In this document: piece by piece, positions 42,590 to 54,203 of the stretch
How positions within the stretch are numbered: position 1 is the stretch's first letter
Layout: every line of letters begins with the position of its first letter
Origin: Rhodotorula mucilaginosa
Lineage: Eukaryota; Basidiomycota; Microbotryomycetes; Sporidiobolales; Sporidiobolaceae
NCBI GenBank assembly: GCA_034406715.1
Contig: CP137880.1
Coordinates: 310,001 to 374,000, forward strand
Reading direction: 5' to 3'
Length of the DNA: 64,000 nucleotides
Program-made: the position numbers and the translations under genes
The notes under the pieces: generated by a model
The model's database searches: none
Seen by the model: only the letters and a program-made list of their open reading frames with translations
What the model was told of the DNA's origin: nothing

Positions 42590-44465
42590 CTAATGATCCC
42601 AAGGGAGCGGACCGGCAAAGAGCTTGTTATCGAGCGGGCAATACTCGAACAAGTCTTTCAATTCCGGAGCTGTTCGTGTTCCGATCCCATCGCCGGACAA
42701 CAGTCAATATCACGTCGGTCTGGAGCTAGGGTGGGCAGAGAAGAAGAGCGAGAGACACTGACCTGAAGAGTGATAGCCGTGGAAGCGTCGGAACGGGTTC
42801 CGTTTCCGCCGTTTTGCGAGGAGACGACCGTGGCAGCCGTAGCGATCCAGTCGATATGGCTCGAGTCCGTACTTGCGCTGTACGCATACCACCAGGAAGT
42901 GTGATTCCGTCGTCAGCACGAGTGGTCACACGCCCGCTCACGCTGACTGACGTGCGAGAAAGGGGAGGTGAAAGGTGAGGGAGCGAGGGGGCGAGGGGAA
43001 GCACGCACCTCGCCTTCGTAATCCGCCGTGGTATCACCTTCATTGTCGATCCCGATATATTCAAACTTGTCCATCGGCCAGCGGATCGCCGCCCTATGCA
43101 CGTCCTCGTACCGCGCGCGCTTCATCCCGTAACCGACGACGGTGATCCGGTCGGGGTAGTGGCCCGTGAACCTGCCGGGCGAACCGCAGAAGGAGCCGCA
43201 AGTGAGCGGGAGAATGGGGGGCTGAAAGAGCCGGGGTTGGTACTTACTCTTTGAAGCGAGCGATCGAGAAGAGGACGTTCTCCATCGAGTCGAGCGCAAA
43301 GTCCTGTCACGCACACACGCCGCCGGAATCATCGCAAAACCATCGCCGTCAATACCCGTCGACATCTCCTGCCTTGGTAGGAGCGCCCTACCTCCGTGGT
43401 GACCCTCTCAAACTCGTCATCCGGGTTCTTGGCTCTCCGTCTCCGTTCTTCGTCGGACATGAACTGGGTGTACAAGTTTCCGAGTTTGGCGAGGCGCGCG
43501 TAGGACATGCCTTCGGTCGCGTCGGCGTGGGTGCGCGTTTGTCCACTGGTTGCGGTGCGGTGTAAAGGGGGAGCAATTCAGTGGACTGATTAGAGGGAGA
43601 AGGAGGGTGGTCGGAGGAGGGGCGCACCCGGAAAAGATGAGCAAGGCGTGCGGGTCCCGCACAGCAATCTCGACGCTGTTCAATGCCATGTATCAGTCAA
43701 GAGCCAAACTTCTCGGGCGGCGAGAGGTCTCTGACTGACCCTTTGACGATGTGTTTGAGGTAAGTGCGGACCGAGCCTCCCTTTTGCATCGGTTCGAGGA
43801 TCCAATCCCGGTCTCGACTCGCGAGGGAAGCGTCGGACCCGGACCAGACTGCGTGTCCCGGAACCTGTACGATGGGCCCAGCTGAGCATCAGTGAATCTT
43901 GCTGCAAGATTGACGAGCAGGGATCAGAGAACAGAGAACGGAGGGAGCGAGGGGCGTACTATGACGAGGTGCCGGAGTGGAGAAGCTTGGGCGGGAATGG
44001 TCGAGAGGACTGATTGCGGGACCGTGTACGCATGGACTCGTTCTCGAAAGCCCTGAGGACGATGGGGTCAGTCAGTCCGCACAGTGACCGATAAAAAAAA
44101 AGGTCGTCCTGGCGTCAAAGCGGACTCACTCTGTGAACGTCCCACACGAGGAAGCGGATATTGAGCAGGACAGAGACGGCGAGGGTCGCTCCGAGCAACC
44201 ATACTGCGAGCCTGGTGGCTCTCGACCTGGCGGTGAGGGGCCTCGATCCGATATTGTGGCCGATGAAGCCCAAAGCCGCCGCTGCCCCCCTCGTCGCCGC
44301 TGTCGTTGTTGTTCCGACGAAGGCTCTTGAAGGCGAGGTATCGTGCTTGCGATAGGCTGGCCTGGAATGGAACGAGACGGGGAACGGGAGCGATGAGGCG
44401 GCTTCCAGTTGCGGAGCAGAAGGAGGAGCGCCGATCGCTGCTGCTGCTGCTGCGGTCAGGGACAT
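42590..44465 (-). CDS. DUF218 (YdcF-like) protein with one N-terminal TM segment
   Basis: ATG at 44463-44465. An Ala/Ser-rich N-terminus is followed by one membrane segment (LAVWLLGATLAVSVLLNIRF), then the DUF218 fold on at least six small exons. Family landmarks: VPGHAVWSGSDASL, LLIFSGGQTR, EGMSYARLAKLGNLYTQF, FALDSMENVLFSIARFKE, TGHYPDRITVVGYGMKRAR and DKFEYIGIDNEGD. The order (Gly-rich strand, SGGxTR, E..FA.DS.EN, ITVV) is that of fungal DUF218 proteins, related to bacterial YdcF/SanA. The biochemical role is not established; a Rossmann-like fold binding a nucleotide-type ligand has been proposed for the family. The predicted topology is type II, probably in an internal membrane. The stop is TAG at 42590-42592. 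Confidence 0.85.
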
Positions 44466-44790
44466 GGCCCGCCCCTTCCAACCTTTCCCTCTCGTTCCCG
44501 TGAGCTCCAGGGACTGTGGTCCGAGATGCGGGACTTGGGGTGATCGAGGAGAAGAAGAGAGAGAGAGAGACGGGGATTCAACTCCTTCCTTGTCGATAGA
44601 CTCTCGAGGTTACAGGAGAATAGGAACGTACTCTACAGCTAACCGACTGTATCAGCACGCCTGCGCAATCCCGCCGCGTATCGCCTCGCCGCCGAATCGC
44701 TCCTTCTCCTCGGGCCAGCAACCGACGACAGTGGACGGACCAGGGACATCCGCCGAGCCGCGTGCCGAGGGTGGAGGACACGAGAGAGCC
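44466..44790. other. Divergent promoter region between DUF218 gene and AVL9
   Basis: Shared upstream region of 325 bases, containing a GA-rich run (GAGAGAGAGAGA near 44558-44570). No gene recognised. Confidence 0.45.
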
Positions 44791-47700
44791 ATGGCAGATC
44801 AACCCCAGCAGCCAGCCCTGCTCGAGCGAATCCCGCTTCGAGACGAGGACCGCCCTTCTGCTTCCGACGTTGCAGCTCCACCTGCTGCGACATTCCCGCC
44901 CTCGCCCGTACAAGCACCGCAAGCTTCGACCTCACACTTGATGACCCCGGCCACCACCGCTCTACCGAGCATGGTCCGCACCCGCTCCGGACTCGGGACC
45001 GTCGACGCGCAGGTGTACGGAGTCGTCTGCGTCGGGTTCGATCACGCCCTCGGCCCCAACATCGAGTTTGCCTACCCGGACGCACTCGCCGACAACCACG
45101 ACTTGAACAAGAACTTGCCCTTCCTCGCCCTGCCCGACGGCGCTCATGCCGTGCGTTTCCTTTCCTCGGGTCTTGGGGCTCCAAAGAAAAACACTATTGA
45201 TCCACGCCCCCACCCGTGTGCAGCGCGACGAGGACTACTCGTACTTCCATTTGTTGGTCCCGACTCTGGCACAAGACCGCACCATCTTTGGCATCTCGTG
45301 CAACCGCCAGATCCCCGCGGACCAACTCTTGCGCAAGGGCAAAGAAGTCACCCGCAGCACCGTCCAGAAAGCCATCGTCATCCTCGCTTCAAAGGTGCGT
45401 CCTCACGAGCCTTTGGCAAGTTTTGAACAAAGCCTCCTTACTTACCGGCATCGGGTGTAGCCCGTCTTTGGCGCCCTCCGCGACAAACTCGGCGTCGTCA
45501 CCCGGTCCTTTTTCGCCCAGCGCAACTTTGACGACAAGTCGATCCTCGTCGACCTCTTCAACAGCTTTGAAGCTGCCGCCGCCGCAGCGGCAGAATCGGC
45601 CGAGATCAAGCGGCTGGAATTGGAGGCGCACGAGTTGGCGCTCACGGCCGCGGCCGAGGAGGAGGAGGAGCGGGAGGGGGAGGAGCGGGAGCTCAAACGG
45701 AAGAGCTCCATGGACAGGAAGGGTAAAGGTAGAGCAGCCAGTTTGGTTGACGGGGAACCGAGTACTCCCGTCGTCGGAGACGAACCGGATCAAGAGGTCT
45801 CGGCAGCAGCAGCAGCAGCAGAAGACACGCCGTACGACCGCGCTTCCCAACCTCCCATCTCTCCGCGCACGCGCTACTCCCGCCGACTCGGGGGCAGCGC
45901 CTCCCTCCGCGTCGGGTCGTCCCCTCGACAGCGGGATTCGACCGGTCAGGCGGAAGAGGAGGAGGAGGGGGGAAGAGCGCCGACGAGTCCGCCGCTGGAG
46001 GAAAAGGAACGTGCGGCGGAAGAGAGCGGAGAGATGTATATGGGTGAGTGCGAAGAGCTAGTCATGACGGCCGGTCGTTTCGCTTGCTTGCTGGCTCAAG
46101 CGAACAACGAGGGTGTTCTTCTCTCGGTAGAGCTTCGCACTGACTCTGATCGACCTTTTTCTTTTTCAGGCACCTCCTTGCGGGAACTGGTGTACCGCTT
46201 CCGGTTCAAGACGCTCATGCTCCTCAAACTCTTGATGCTGCAACGAAGGGTGAGGTACCCCTCCCTTTTCGAGGTTGAGGTTGATTCCCGCTTTGCTGAC
46301 GAGACTACCCGACATCGTGCGGAGCAGGTCATGTTCTACGCTGCCAACACGCCCGTCGAGCAACTGTGTACTTTCCAGTACTCGCTCGTGACTCTTATAC
46401 CAGGTGCGCACATCATCATCTCCAACCGTCCGGTCGGTCGCCTGCCTTCCATCGGGAACTGACCTCGATATCATTGCCGTGTTCGCACAGCGCTCCTCAC
46501 GAACCTCGAGGATTCAGCCTCGCCAGCTCTCGACGAGCGATCGCAGCGGCGGAAGAAACCTTCGAGTCTGAAGACGAGCGACAAGTATAGCTTGATCCGG
46601 TATCTGGGGTTGCCGTTGGATGTGTTTGGAAAGGTGAGTCAGTTCTCGGCGGCTCGCTCGTCCTTTCTCGCCCGAGGGAGCTTGCATAGACCATATAACT
46701 TCTTGAGGCTATAGATAGACGTAGCGGGACTGACACGACACTCATCTCCTTTGCAGGACTCGTTCTTCCAGCCGTACCTGCCTCTGCAGCAGATCGACCT
46801 GCTCAAGACTCGATCGTACCTCGTCGGCACGACCAACAGCATCTTTCAGCAACAACGCGACTGCCATATCGATGTGCTTGTCAACGTGAGGTCGCGCGCT
46901 CCGTTTCACGAACCCCGAGTGCAGATGTCCCGACATCGTTCTCGGGTGCGTGTAGATGCGCCCGTATTCTCACTAACGACTTTGCGCGGCTGACTACAGA
47001 TCGATTCGGCGACGCTCGAGATCCTGAACCCGAAACTCACGGCGCTCGTCACCCTCACCGCGGCGGACCGCAAATGGATGGACGAGATCGTCACCCTCGT
47101 CGACCAATCGTGGAACGCCGCCGACCCGGCGAGACCGCTCGGTCAAGGTTTTGTCGGCAGCGACGACTTTATCCGCGCCAAGTTTGAGGAGTACGTCTGC
47201 AGCTTGTTGGCGTGCGTCAAGTTTGGAGATTTCTTGAGCAAGGAACGCGGAGAGAGGGTCGAGATGCTGCTTTCGGCGCCGGGTGAGTCTTTCTCTCTTC
47301 TCTCTCTCTCGCTCGAGGTTTGTCTCCGGCCTGCCCGTGCCACTCGCGCAAAGTGTGCTTACAAGTCGTGTTGCGATTGACTGCAGAGCTCGAGTCGTAC
47401 AACCCGTCGTCGTTCAACGAGGCGTTCATCAAGGCTTTCAAGCACACGGCGGCTTACGAGTCTTGGGATCGCATGACGGACGAAGCCATCTTTGACCTCG
47501 TCGAGCCAAAGTGAGTTTTGTCTGTCCCTTTGGTCCGCTGCCCGTTGCCGCGCCCGCTGACCACAGCGACTCGCAGACATCCGATGGAAGGCAAGACGAA
47601 CCCGATCGAAGACGTCGGGATCCGCCTCGTGCACGGCCTGCACGACTCGCTGCAAGACGTCACGCTCCCGAACCTGTCGCAACTGCCAGGGAACCTCAAC

Positions 47701-48750
47701 CTGCAGAACATCAACCTCGCGCCTTTACCGATGAAGGCACGCGAACGGCTTTCGAAGGGTTGGAACAGCGGGTGGGAGGCGGTGGAACAGCTCCGAGAGG
47801 ACTGGGGCAAGCGTGTCTCCGGCGAGCAGGACGCCTTTGCAGCGGCGGCGGCGGCGGCAGCGGCGACACCCGCGACGCCATCGGATGGGGGAAAACTGTC
47901 ACCTGGTCTACCTCCGGCATCACCCGCGCTGTCTCAGCACAGTCCGAGGGTGGGGCAGTCGTTCCTCGCCGGGGTCGATGTCGCCAAGACGGGCGCCGCG
48001 ACGCTCGCGACCGGGATCGGATCGTTCTTTGGTGCTCAGGCTCGCAAGACAAGCTTCTTCGGCACTAATGGCGGCGGCGGCGGCGGCGGCGGCGCTGCTG
48101 CTGGGCCAACTCGTGCGGCTGGTCTTGCTGCGGCGGCGCCCGTGTCCGAATTGTCCCCCTCCCTCGGTGCGCCTCCCGCGCAATCAAATTTGTCGACCTC
48201 GCCCGGCGGCACGACTTCTTCTTCTTTCCTCCGCCCTCTCTCGACTGCTGCCGCCGCGACAGTCCAAGCTTCTCCGCCTTCCCGGTCGAGTCCGCCGGTC
48301 CCAAAAGGAGTCGTCGCCGCTTCTGCACCGGTATCGCCCTCCCCGTCGGCGAACGCGGAGAAGCTGTCGCGACCGCCAGCACCTCTCGGCGTCAGTGGCT
48401 TTTTCGGCGGACTCAGGCGGACCCTCTCCCCCGGTCCGGGCGAGCCAGCATCGGCACCTTCGACGCCTGGCACGGTCAGCACGACGGGCGAATCTGGGTT
48501 CGGAACGCCGCCGCTTTCGAGTTTCCTCGGCGTCGGCGGCTGGGGCGCCAGTGCCGCGACAAGTCGAAGACCGACACCGGAACGGGATCCGGCGCCACCG
48601 CCGTTGCGAGCTCGGGACATTATGGGCGACTTGGATGGGCGAGGCGAGAGCAGTGGTGATGACGACGACGAGGAGGGGCAGGATCAAGCCGAGGCGGAAC
48701 GGGAACGGGAATTGACTCGGCGGAAGCTGGAAGGATTGTCGACTTCCTGA
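44791..48750 (+). CDS. AVL9: Late secretory pathway protein AVL9 (DENN-related)
   Basis: Conserved eukaryotic protein acting in exocytic traffic from the Golgi, with a DENN-type fold. ATG at 44791. The hallmark N-terminal block is VYGVVCVGFDHALGPNIEFA followed by LPFLALPDGAHA, as in yeast Avl9. Later exons carry YSYFHLLVPTLAQDRTIFGI, SCNRQIPADQLLRKGKEVTR, PVFGALRDKLGVVTRSFF, VYRFRFKTLMLLKLLMLQRR, QLCTFQYSLVTLIP, YSLIRYLGLPLDVFGKDSFF, LPLQQIDLLKTRSYLVGTTN and SATLEILNPKLTALVTLT. A long acidic/Ala-rich insert (encoded about 45580-46040) splits the conserved region. The C-terminal 350 residues are Ala/Ser/Pro/Gly-rich and probably disordered. Nine or so short GT-AG introns interrupt it. It is followed in tandem by the ASNSD1-like gene after only 234 bases. 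Confidence 0.92.
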
Positions 48751-48984
48751 GGAGGGGTCATTACAGACACAATGAAGACTATTCAATCTCTATGCTCTGA
48801 ATCCGTGCCCGTTGAAGCAGCGTCTCCCTGAGAGCCGCTCGAGAGGAGCCGATCAAAGATCTCACTCTCGCGCACGCAGACGACTCTACTTGACCGCTAG
48901 GACTGGAGCTATAGACACGGCCGAGACATTGGAAACATTCCAAACAGCAGGCGGACTCGAATCGCCGCTCTCTGTCGCTTCGTC

Positions 48985-51139
48985 ATGTGCGGGATCGCCT
49001 TCACGTTCCGACCAGCAGCAGCAACAGCCAGCAACGACAAGACGTCCGCAGCTCCGGCAGAATGGGACCGACTGACAGCAGCAGTGCAGAGCCGAGGTGC
49101 GTAGCTCAAAGGGAGGGCGATTCTGACGGAGCTCCTGATGACCCCTCTTGCCAGGTCCCGATGCGTCAAACACCCTCTCGCTCCGAGTTTCGACCGACGC
49201 AAGCACCGAATTGGAGCTGCGTTTCTTCGGCTCCGTACTGCACATGCGAGGCGACAAAGTCACGCCGCAACCGCTGGTCTCGAGTGCCGGCGACGTCCTC
49301 CTCTGGAACGGCGAAATTTTCGACGGCGTTGAGGTGCATTCAACCCTCCGCCCAGGCACTTTGAACGAGACCGATATTGACAACTGGATGCGCAGGTTGG
49401 AGAACACGAGAATGACGGCATGAAACTCATGGAAAGGATCGAAGAGTTCGGCCCGGAGCGTTTCCTCGAAGCGATCGGTCCGGTCGAGGGTCCCTACGCC
49501 TTTGTCTACTTCCAAGCAGCGCCGAAGCGTCTCTGGTACGGACGAGACCCACTCGGTCGTCGGTCTCTGCTCTCTAGCGGCCCCGATGGCCAATTCGCTT
49601 TGGCTCTAGCTTCGAACGCTCCTCCGCCCGCCGGCGATTCTGAGCGAGAATGGCAGGAAGTCGACTGCGGAGCGATCCACGCTTACTCCCTTGCGACCTG
49701 GCCAATAGAAGTCAGTCACCCTGCCGTGCTTCTCTTTCGTCCTACTGTGGTCCTGACAGGAATTCCTTCCATTAGCGCGAATCCTTCGCCCGTACGCATC
49801 CGTCATCCGCAAACTCACGAGACCCACTCGTACGTCATACGGCTCCAGCTCTCAGAGCAGGTGCTGATATTGGAGCCAGCAGGTACTTCCCTTCGACCGC
49901 ATTAATCCCGCATTGCCGTCCATCGGGGACACAGTCCCGATGACGCGCAAATTGCCGCCCGATCCAGTCATGGGCCAGCGAATCCTCGACGTCATGCGGA
50001 CCTTCATCTCTGAACTCGAACGCGCAATCCGAGCCCGCGTGGCTACAGTGCCGCCAGTGCCTGCTCCGCCAGCCGCTCGAGTTGCTGTTCTCTTCTCGGG
50101 CGGACTCGATTGCACCGTCGTCGCAGCGGTTCTGGATCGAGTCCTCCCTCGACACGAGGCGATCGACCTGATCACCGTCGCTTTCGAGAACCCGCGAAGC
50201 TTGAAGGCGCGGGAAGAGACGTTACAGCGTCCGCCGAAAGGGCCGTCACATCGCGGGATCCGAGGGCCGAGACGCAAGACGGAGACGCCAGCACCGCCGC
50301 CTAACGGCATTCCGTTACTCAACGATGAAAGTTCTGAAGACGCTGCCCAACCGCTCGGACCGTACGATGTTCCTGATCGATTGACGGCGCGCGACGCCTG
50401 GCGAGACCTGCGCGAGCTGGCTCCGAACCGACAGTGGAACCTCGTCGAGGTCGACGTACCGTACCAAGAGATGCTCGACCATCGACAACATGTCATCGAT
50501 CTCATGAAGCCGCAGAACACGGTGATGGACCTCAGCATCGCGCTCGCGTTCTATTTCGCCGCTCGCGGACAAGGTCATCTCGCTGCCGCTTCGGACGAGG
50601 AGCTGGAAGCGGAACTTTATACTTCGCATGCTCGCGTGCTGCTCAGTGGACTCGGTGCGGACGAGCTTCTCGGCGGCTACGCGCGACATCGACGAGCCTT
50701 CAATCAGCCCGTGGGCCGACACGAGGACAATGTGGAAACTGAGCAGCCGCCGTCGTCCGTCTTCCCGGGTCAGGCACCCGGTCCTCCCGCCCACGAGAAC
50801 TGGCAGGCGCTCATCGACGAACTCCAAATGGATCTCGACCGCTTACCAACCCGCAACCTCGGCCGGGACGATCGGATCATCGCCACTCACGGCAAAGAAG
50901 CGCGCTACCCCTTCCTCGCCGGTCACGTCGTCGAATTTCTCGCTCGTCAACCCGTCTGGTACAAGGCCGACATGCGCTTCGTCGAAGGCGTCGGCGACAA
51001 GATGCTCCTTCGGTCGGTCGCTCGCGAACTCGGCTTGCACAAAGCGGCGCGTCGGAAGAAGCGAGCTATCCACTTTGGAGCGAGGACCGCCAAGATGGAC
51101 CTCGGCGACGGCGGTGCAAAGGGCACCGACCTCCTGTAG
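48985..51139 (+). CDS. Asparagine synthetase domain-containing protein (ASNSD1 type)
   Basis: Class II glutamine amidotransferase domain followed by an asparagine synthetase-type ATP-pyrophosphatase domain. The ATG at 48985 is fixed by MCGIAFTFRP, in which Cys2 would be the amidotransferase nucleophile after Met removal. In-phase joins give SRGPDASNTLSLRV, LLWNGEIFDGVE and NDGMKLMERIEEFGPERF, with GPYAFVYFQ and WYGRDPLGRRSLL. The C-terminal domain has the PP-loop LFSGGLDCTVVAAVLDRVL and the second motif VLLSGLGADELLGGYARH, with HGKEARYPFL near the end. Compared with true asparagine synthetases the amidotransferase part is short, and a Pro/Arg-rich insert (about 50220-50310) separates the PP-loop from the next conserved block, as in the ASNSD1 family. 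Its substrate is unknown. At least five introns lie in the first 900 bases. Confidence 0.88.
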
Positions 51140-51307
51140 CACGCGTTCCTTGCGCCGCGAGTGGATTGCAGCGATATATTAAAACGGAAGAGATCTAATT
51201 GCAGCGGCGGCATGCAGCAGTTGGATTTGTGACGTAGAACCAAGGAATAAGGAAAGGAGGGATGGATGAGGGCATGGCATAAGGAACGGCGAGGTAGGGA
51301 CCCGGTT

Positions 51308-54203
51308 TTACTCCTCTTCCACTGCGTCCGGCATAACGAACACTCGTTTCGCGAGCGGACTCCCGATCCTCGGCGCATATTGCAGACTCTTCCGGCGCGC
51401 GCGTTCGATCGACGCTGCAATGGTCGCCTTCATCGCCGAGTCGTTCGAGGACGACAAGCTGAGGTTGGCGCGAGCGTTGTTGAGCGCGGCGAGAGCGCGC
51501 GGCTCCATCGACTTGCGACGCTTCGCGGCGGCTTGTGCGCCTTTGGTGCCCTTCTCGGAGAGTCCGAGCGCGGCTTGCGCCGTCGCCGTCACGGCGTCCA
51601 TGTTCTCCTTGCCTCCGCCAGGAGCAGCGGAAGCGGTGCCGGCTTCCTCGATCTTGAACAAGCTCTCGTCGACGCGGGTGTGAAGTTCGGAGCACCGGAC
51701 CACCCAGGCGATACCGACGAGGTGGGGGCGCCTTGCGAGGGAAGTTTGGCGGTAGAAATCGAGGGTGGTCGGCTTGCCGGACTTGAAGACGATGTGCGTC
51801 GTCAGCGAGGACGGGCGGGAGGTCACCTGTGGGTTGGGCGTCCAGCGTCAGCACGGTCAACCGACTCTCACGAGGAAAAAAAAACCGCCTCACCCTTGCG
51901 CCCAGGTCCTTGAGCATGTCGACAAAGATCATGCCCGAATCGTCTCCTTCCGCGGTTCGAACGTCCACAAAAGCGACCACTCCCTGTAGGCAAGTCTTGC
52001 CTCGAGCCGCTCGCTGAGCCGGAACATTACCGGCTGACGATGAGCGGAGCAACGTTGATCCCGGCGCATTCTCGTTCGACGACTTGGCTGACCTCGCGGG
52101 CAGAGGTCCTGCAATGCTCTTCCGACGCGCAGTCGTGGTGGATCCGGATTGCATCGGCGGGCCGCGGTGCAGGCTCGGAGCGCTCGCAGATCCGGAGACG
52201 GCCGCAGGCGTAGTTTTCGCTCGGACCACGCTGGCGCGGCGAGCCGTGTTCGAGGCGACCGCTGGAGGCGGCATACTGGAGGAGCTGCCGCTCATTGACG
52301 ATCTCGGAGCGCGCGAAGCGCCCATCTTTGCGCCCATGCTGATGCGTGCTGCGGTTGGTCGGGGGACTTGCAACTGACTGAGCATGCTCTGCAAGTTGGC
52401 GAGGCGGCGAGCTGTCTCATCTGCCCGCGACGAGGTCGTAGTCGAGGACGACACGGTCGAAACGTCACCCCCGTCGCTCATGGAGGTGTCGCCATCGATT
52501 TCTGGCGCCCGGTCACCCGCAACGCGGTCCCGATCGAACAAGGATAAAGTCGGCAAGATGAGATTGTTGGCGACGGGCGCAGCTGTGGAGGGTGCCGCAG
52601 AGGTCGCACGGGATGGCGAGGGTTCGTCGGCGGCGGCCTGGCTCGCTGGGGCGAGTTTGGAGGCAGGTCCGGTGGCTCCTCCAACCGCCGGCACACTCGA
52701 CACGACGGTAAAAAGATCGGGACCTGCAGGCGACATCAAGGCCGGTGTGGTGGGGCTCTTGCCTCGCTTCTCGGCGGACTCGTTGAGAAATTGCGCGCGG
52801 GTCACGAACGATCGCGGACTCGCCGGCACTGGCGCCATGGTGAGATCCGGAAGGCTGTAGACGCGACCAGCGGCACGGCGCATCGGGGCTGACCTGGGAG
52901 AAGACCGTTCCACCTTTGGAGAGGCAGGGAGCGGGCTTGCAAGCTTTGTCGCTCCCGTTCCCGTTCCCGCGCGGGTGAGCGACGGCGGAACGTCGCCAAC
53001 GAGGGTCGCCATGCCCGACGCGGGAGGTGCGTCTCGAGGGATCGTCGGCGTGCCGGTATGCAGGCGCTTGGGCGCCCGTTTCGACGGCGTGACGGGTCCG
53101 GACGCTTCGGCTGGCTCGTCGGATTCCAGTGACCGCTTTCGACCATTCGGCGGTGGAGGGAACGCGGCAAGCGGCAGCGACGCGGCATCAATGCCAGTGT
53201 GTCCTGGGACTCCTTTGCTTGGGAGCTTGTCGTCGGTGTCCATGGAGGCTGCGTCGTCGTCAAAGATGGCAAAGATGCGGCTGGGTGATCTCGTCGGCGA
53301 GTGGGGAGCGATTCGAGCAGTCTGGAGGAGGCCGCTCGGCGAGAGCAACATTCGATCGCGCAAGGAGCTGCCCTCGGCGTCCTGTATGGGCGAGAGGAGT
53401 GCGTGCGATGGGGCAGATGGCGGAGATGGCCGACTGGCCGTTCCGGGGAGAGGCTTGATCTGGCGAGCGCCCGCGGAACTTTCGGCCAAGTCGGACGCGA
53501 AAGGCAGAGGAGGGCGGACAAATGCGGTCGAGAATGGATCGGTCGTGCCGCCCTGGTTGAGGACGAGCGGACGAGATCCAGCCTTGGTCGGAGCCTCGCT
53601 CGGACCGTGACGACCTATGACGGCGGGACCAGCCCGCACGATCCCCATGCCCGTCATCTGGGAAGCTTCTACTCGCGAGAGACGACGTGCGCGTGTCGTG
53701 CTCGATGCAGACTTCAACGAGCCTGTAGCGTCCAAGGCCGACCTGCTCGACGATGACGACGACGGTAAAGCCGGGCTGGGCGCTGCACGATCCTGGGACA
53801 CGAGGATCCGTCGCGCCCTCGATGTGGTGGTCGATGTCCTTGAACGGGTTGTCGTGCTCGTCTGAGACGAGCCAGCGGCCTGTTGAGGTTGGGCAAACAA
53901 CAAGCCTCTGCCCGAGGACGAAGTAGTCGCGGTCGAAGTGCGAGGACGCAGTCTGATGCCCGAGCTGGTCGCAGCAGGTCGTCCTTCTGATATGCCGGAC
54001 CCATTCTGCAAGCCGGACGCGGCTCCGAGCGCCAAGCTGCGCCGAGTTGCGAGACGAGTGCCAATCCGGCCAATGCCGTCGGTGTCTGTCCCCTGCCGAT
54101 TCTCGCCGGCCGAGGCGCTGTGTACGAGTACTCCATTAGTTCATTTGACCTGCACTCCTCGCTGCTCTGCCGCGCTGACGGCTGACCTGTGCTGTTGGCT
54201 CAT
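51308..54203 (-). CDS. BRCT-domain protein with long disordered N-terminus
   Basis: Three exons (54187-54203, 51894-54117, 51308-51826), all in phase, encode 919 residues. The first coding exon is only 17 bases (MSQQHS). It is needed because the large exon has no suitable in-frame Met at its start. About 700 residues of Ser/Pro/Ala/Arg-rich, phosphosite-like sequence follow. The BRCT domain (about residues 710-810) reads LQGVVAFVDVRTAEGDDSGM, IFVDMLKDLGARVTSRPSSL, THIVFKSGKPTTLDFYRQ and HLVGIAWVVRCSELHTRVDE, with the conserved Gly-Ala and Trp (IAWVVRC). This single-BRCT form resembles microcephalin-like or DNA-damage adaptor proteins in fungi. After it comes a basic tail with KRRKSMEPRAL. A nuclear genome-maintenance role is inferred from the domain. 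It converges on the ASNSD1-like gene, 168 bases away. Confidence 0.82.

Noticed and set aside
44791-51139. A co-transcribed AVL9-ASNSD1 unit
   Set aside because: The genes are in tandem with a short gap, but each has its own start context and stop, and fungal genes of this kind are normally transcribed singly.
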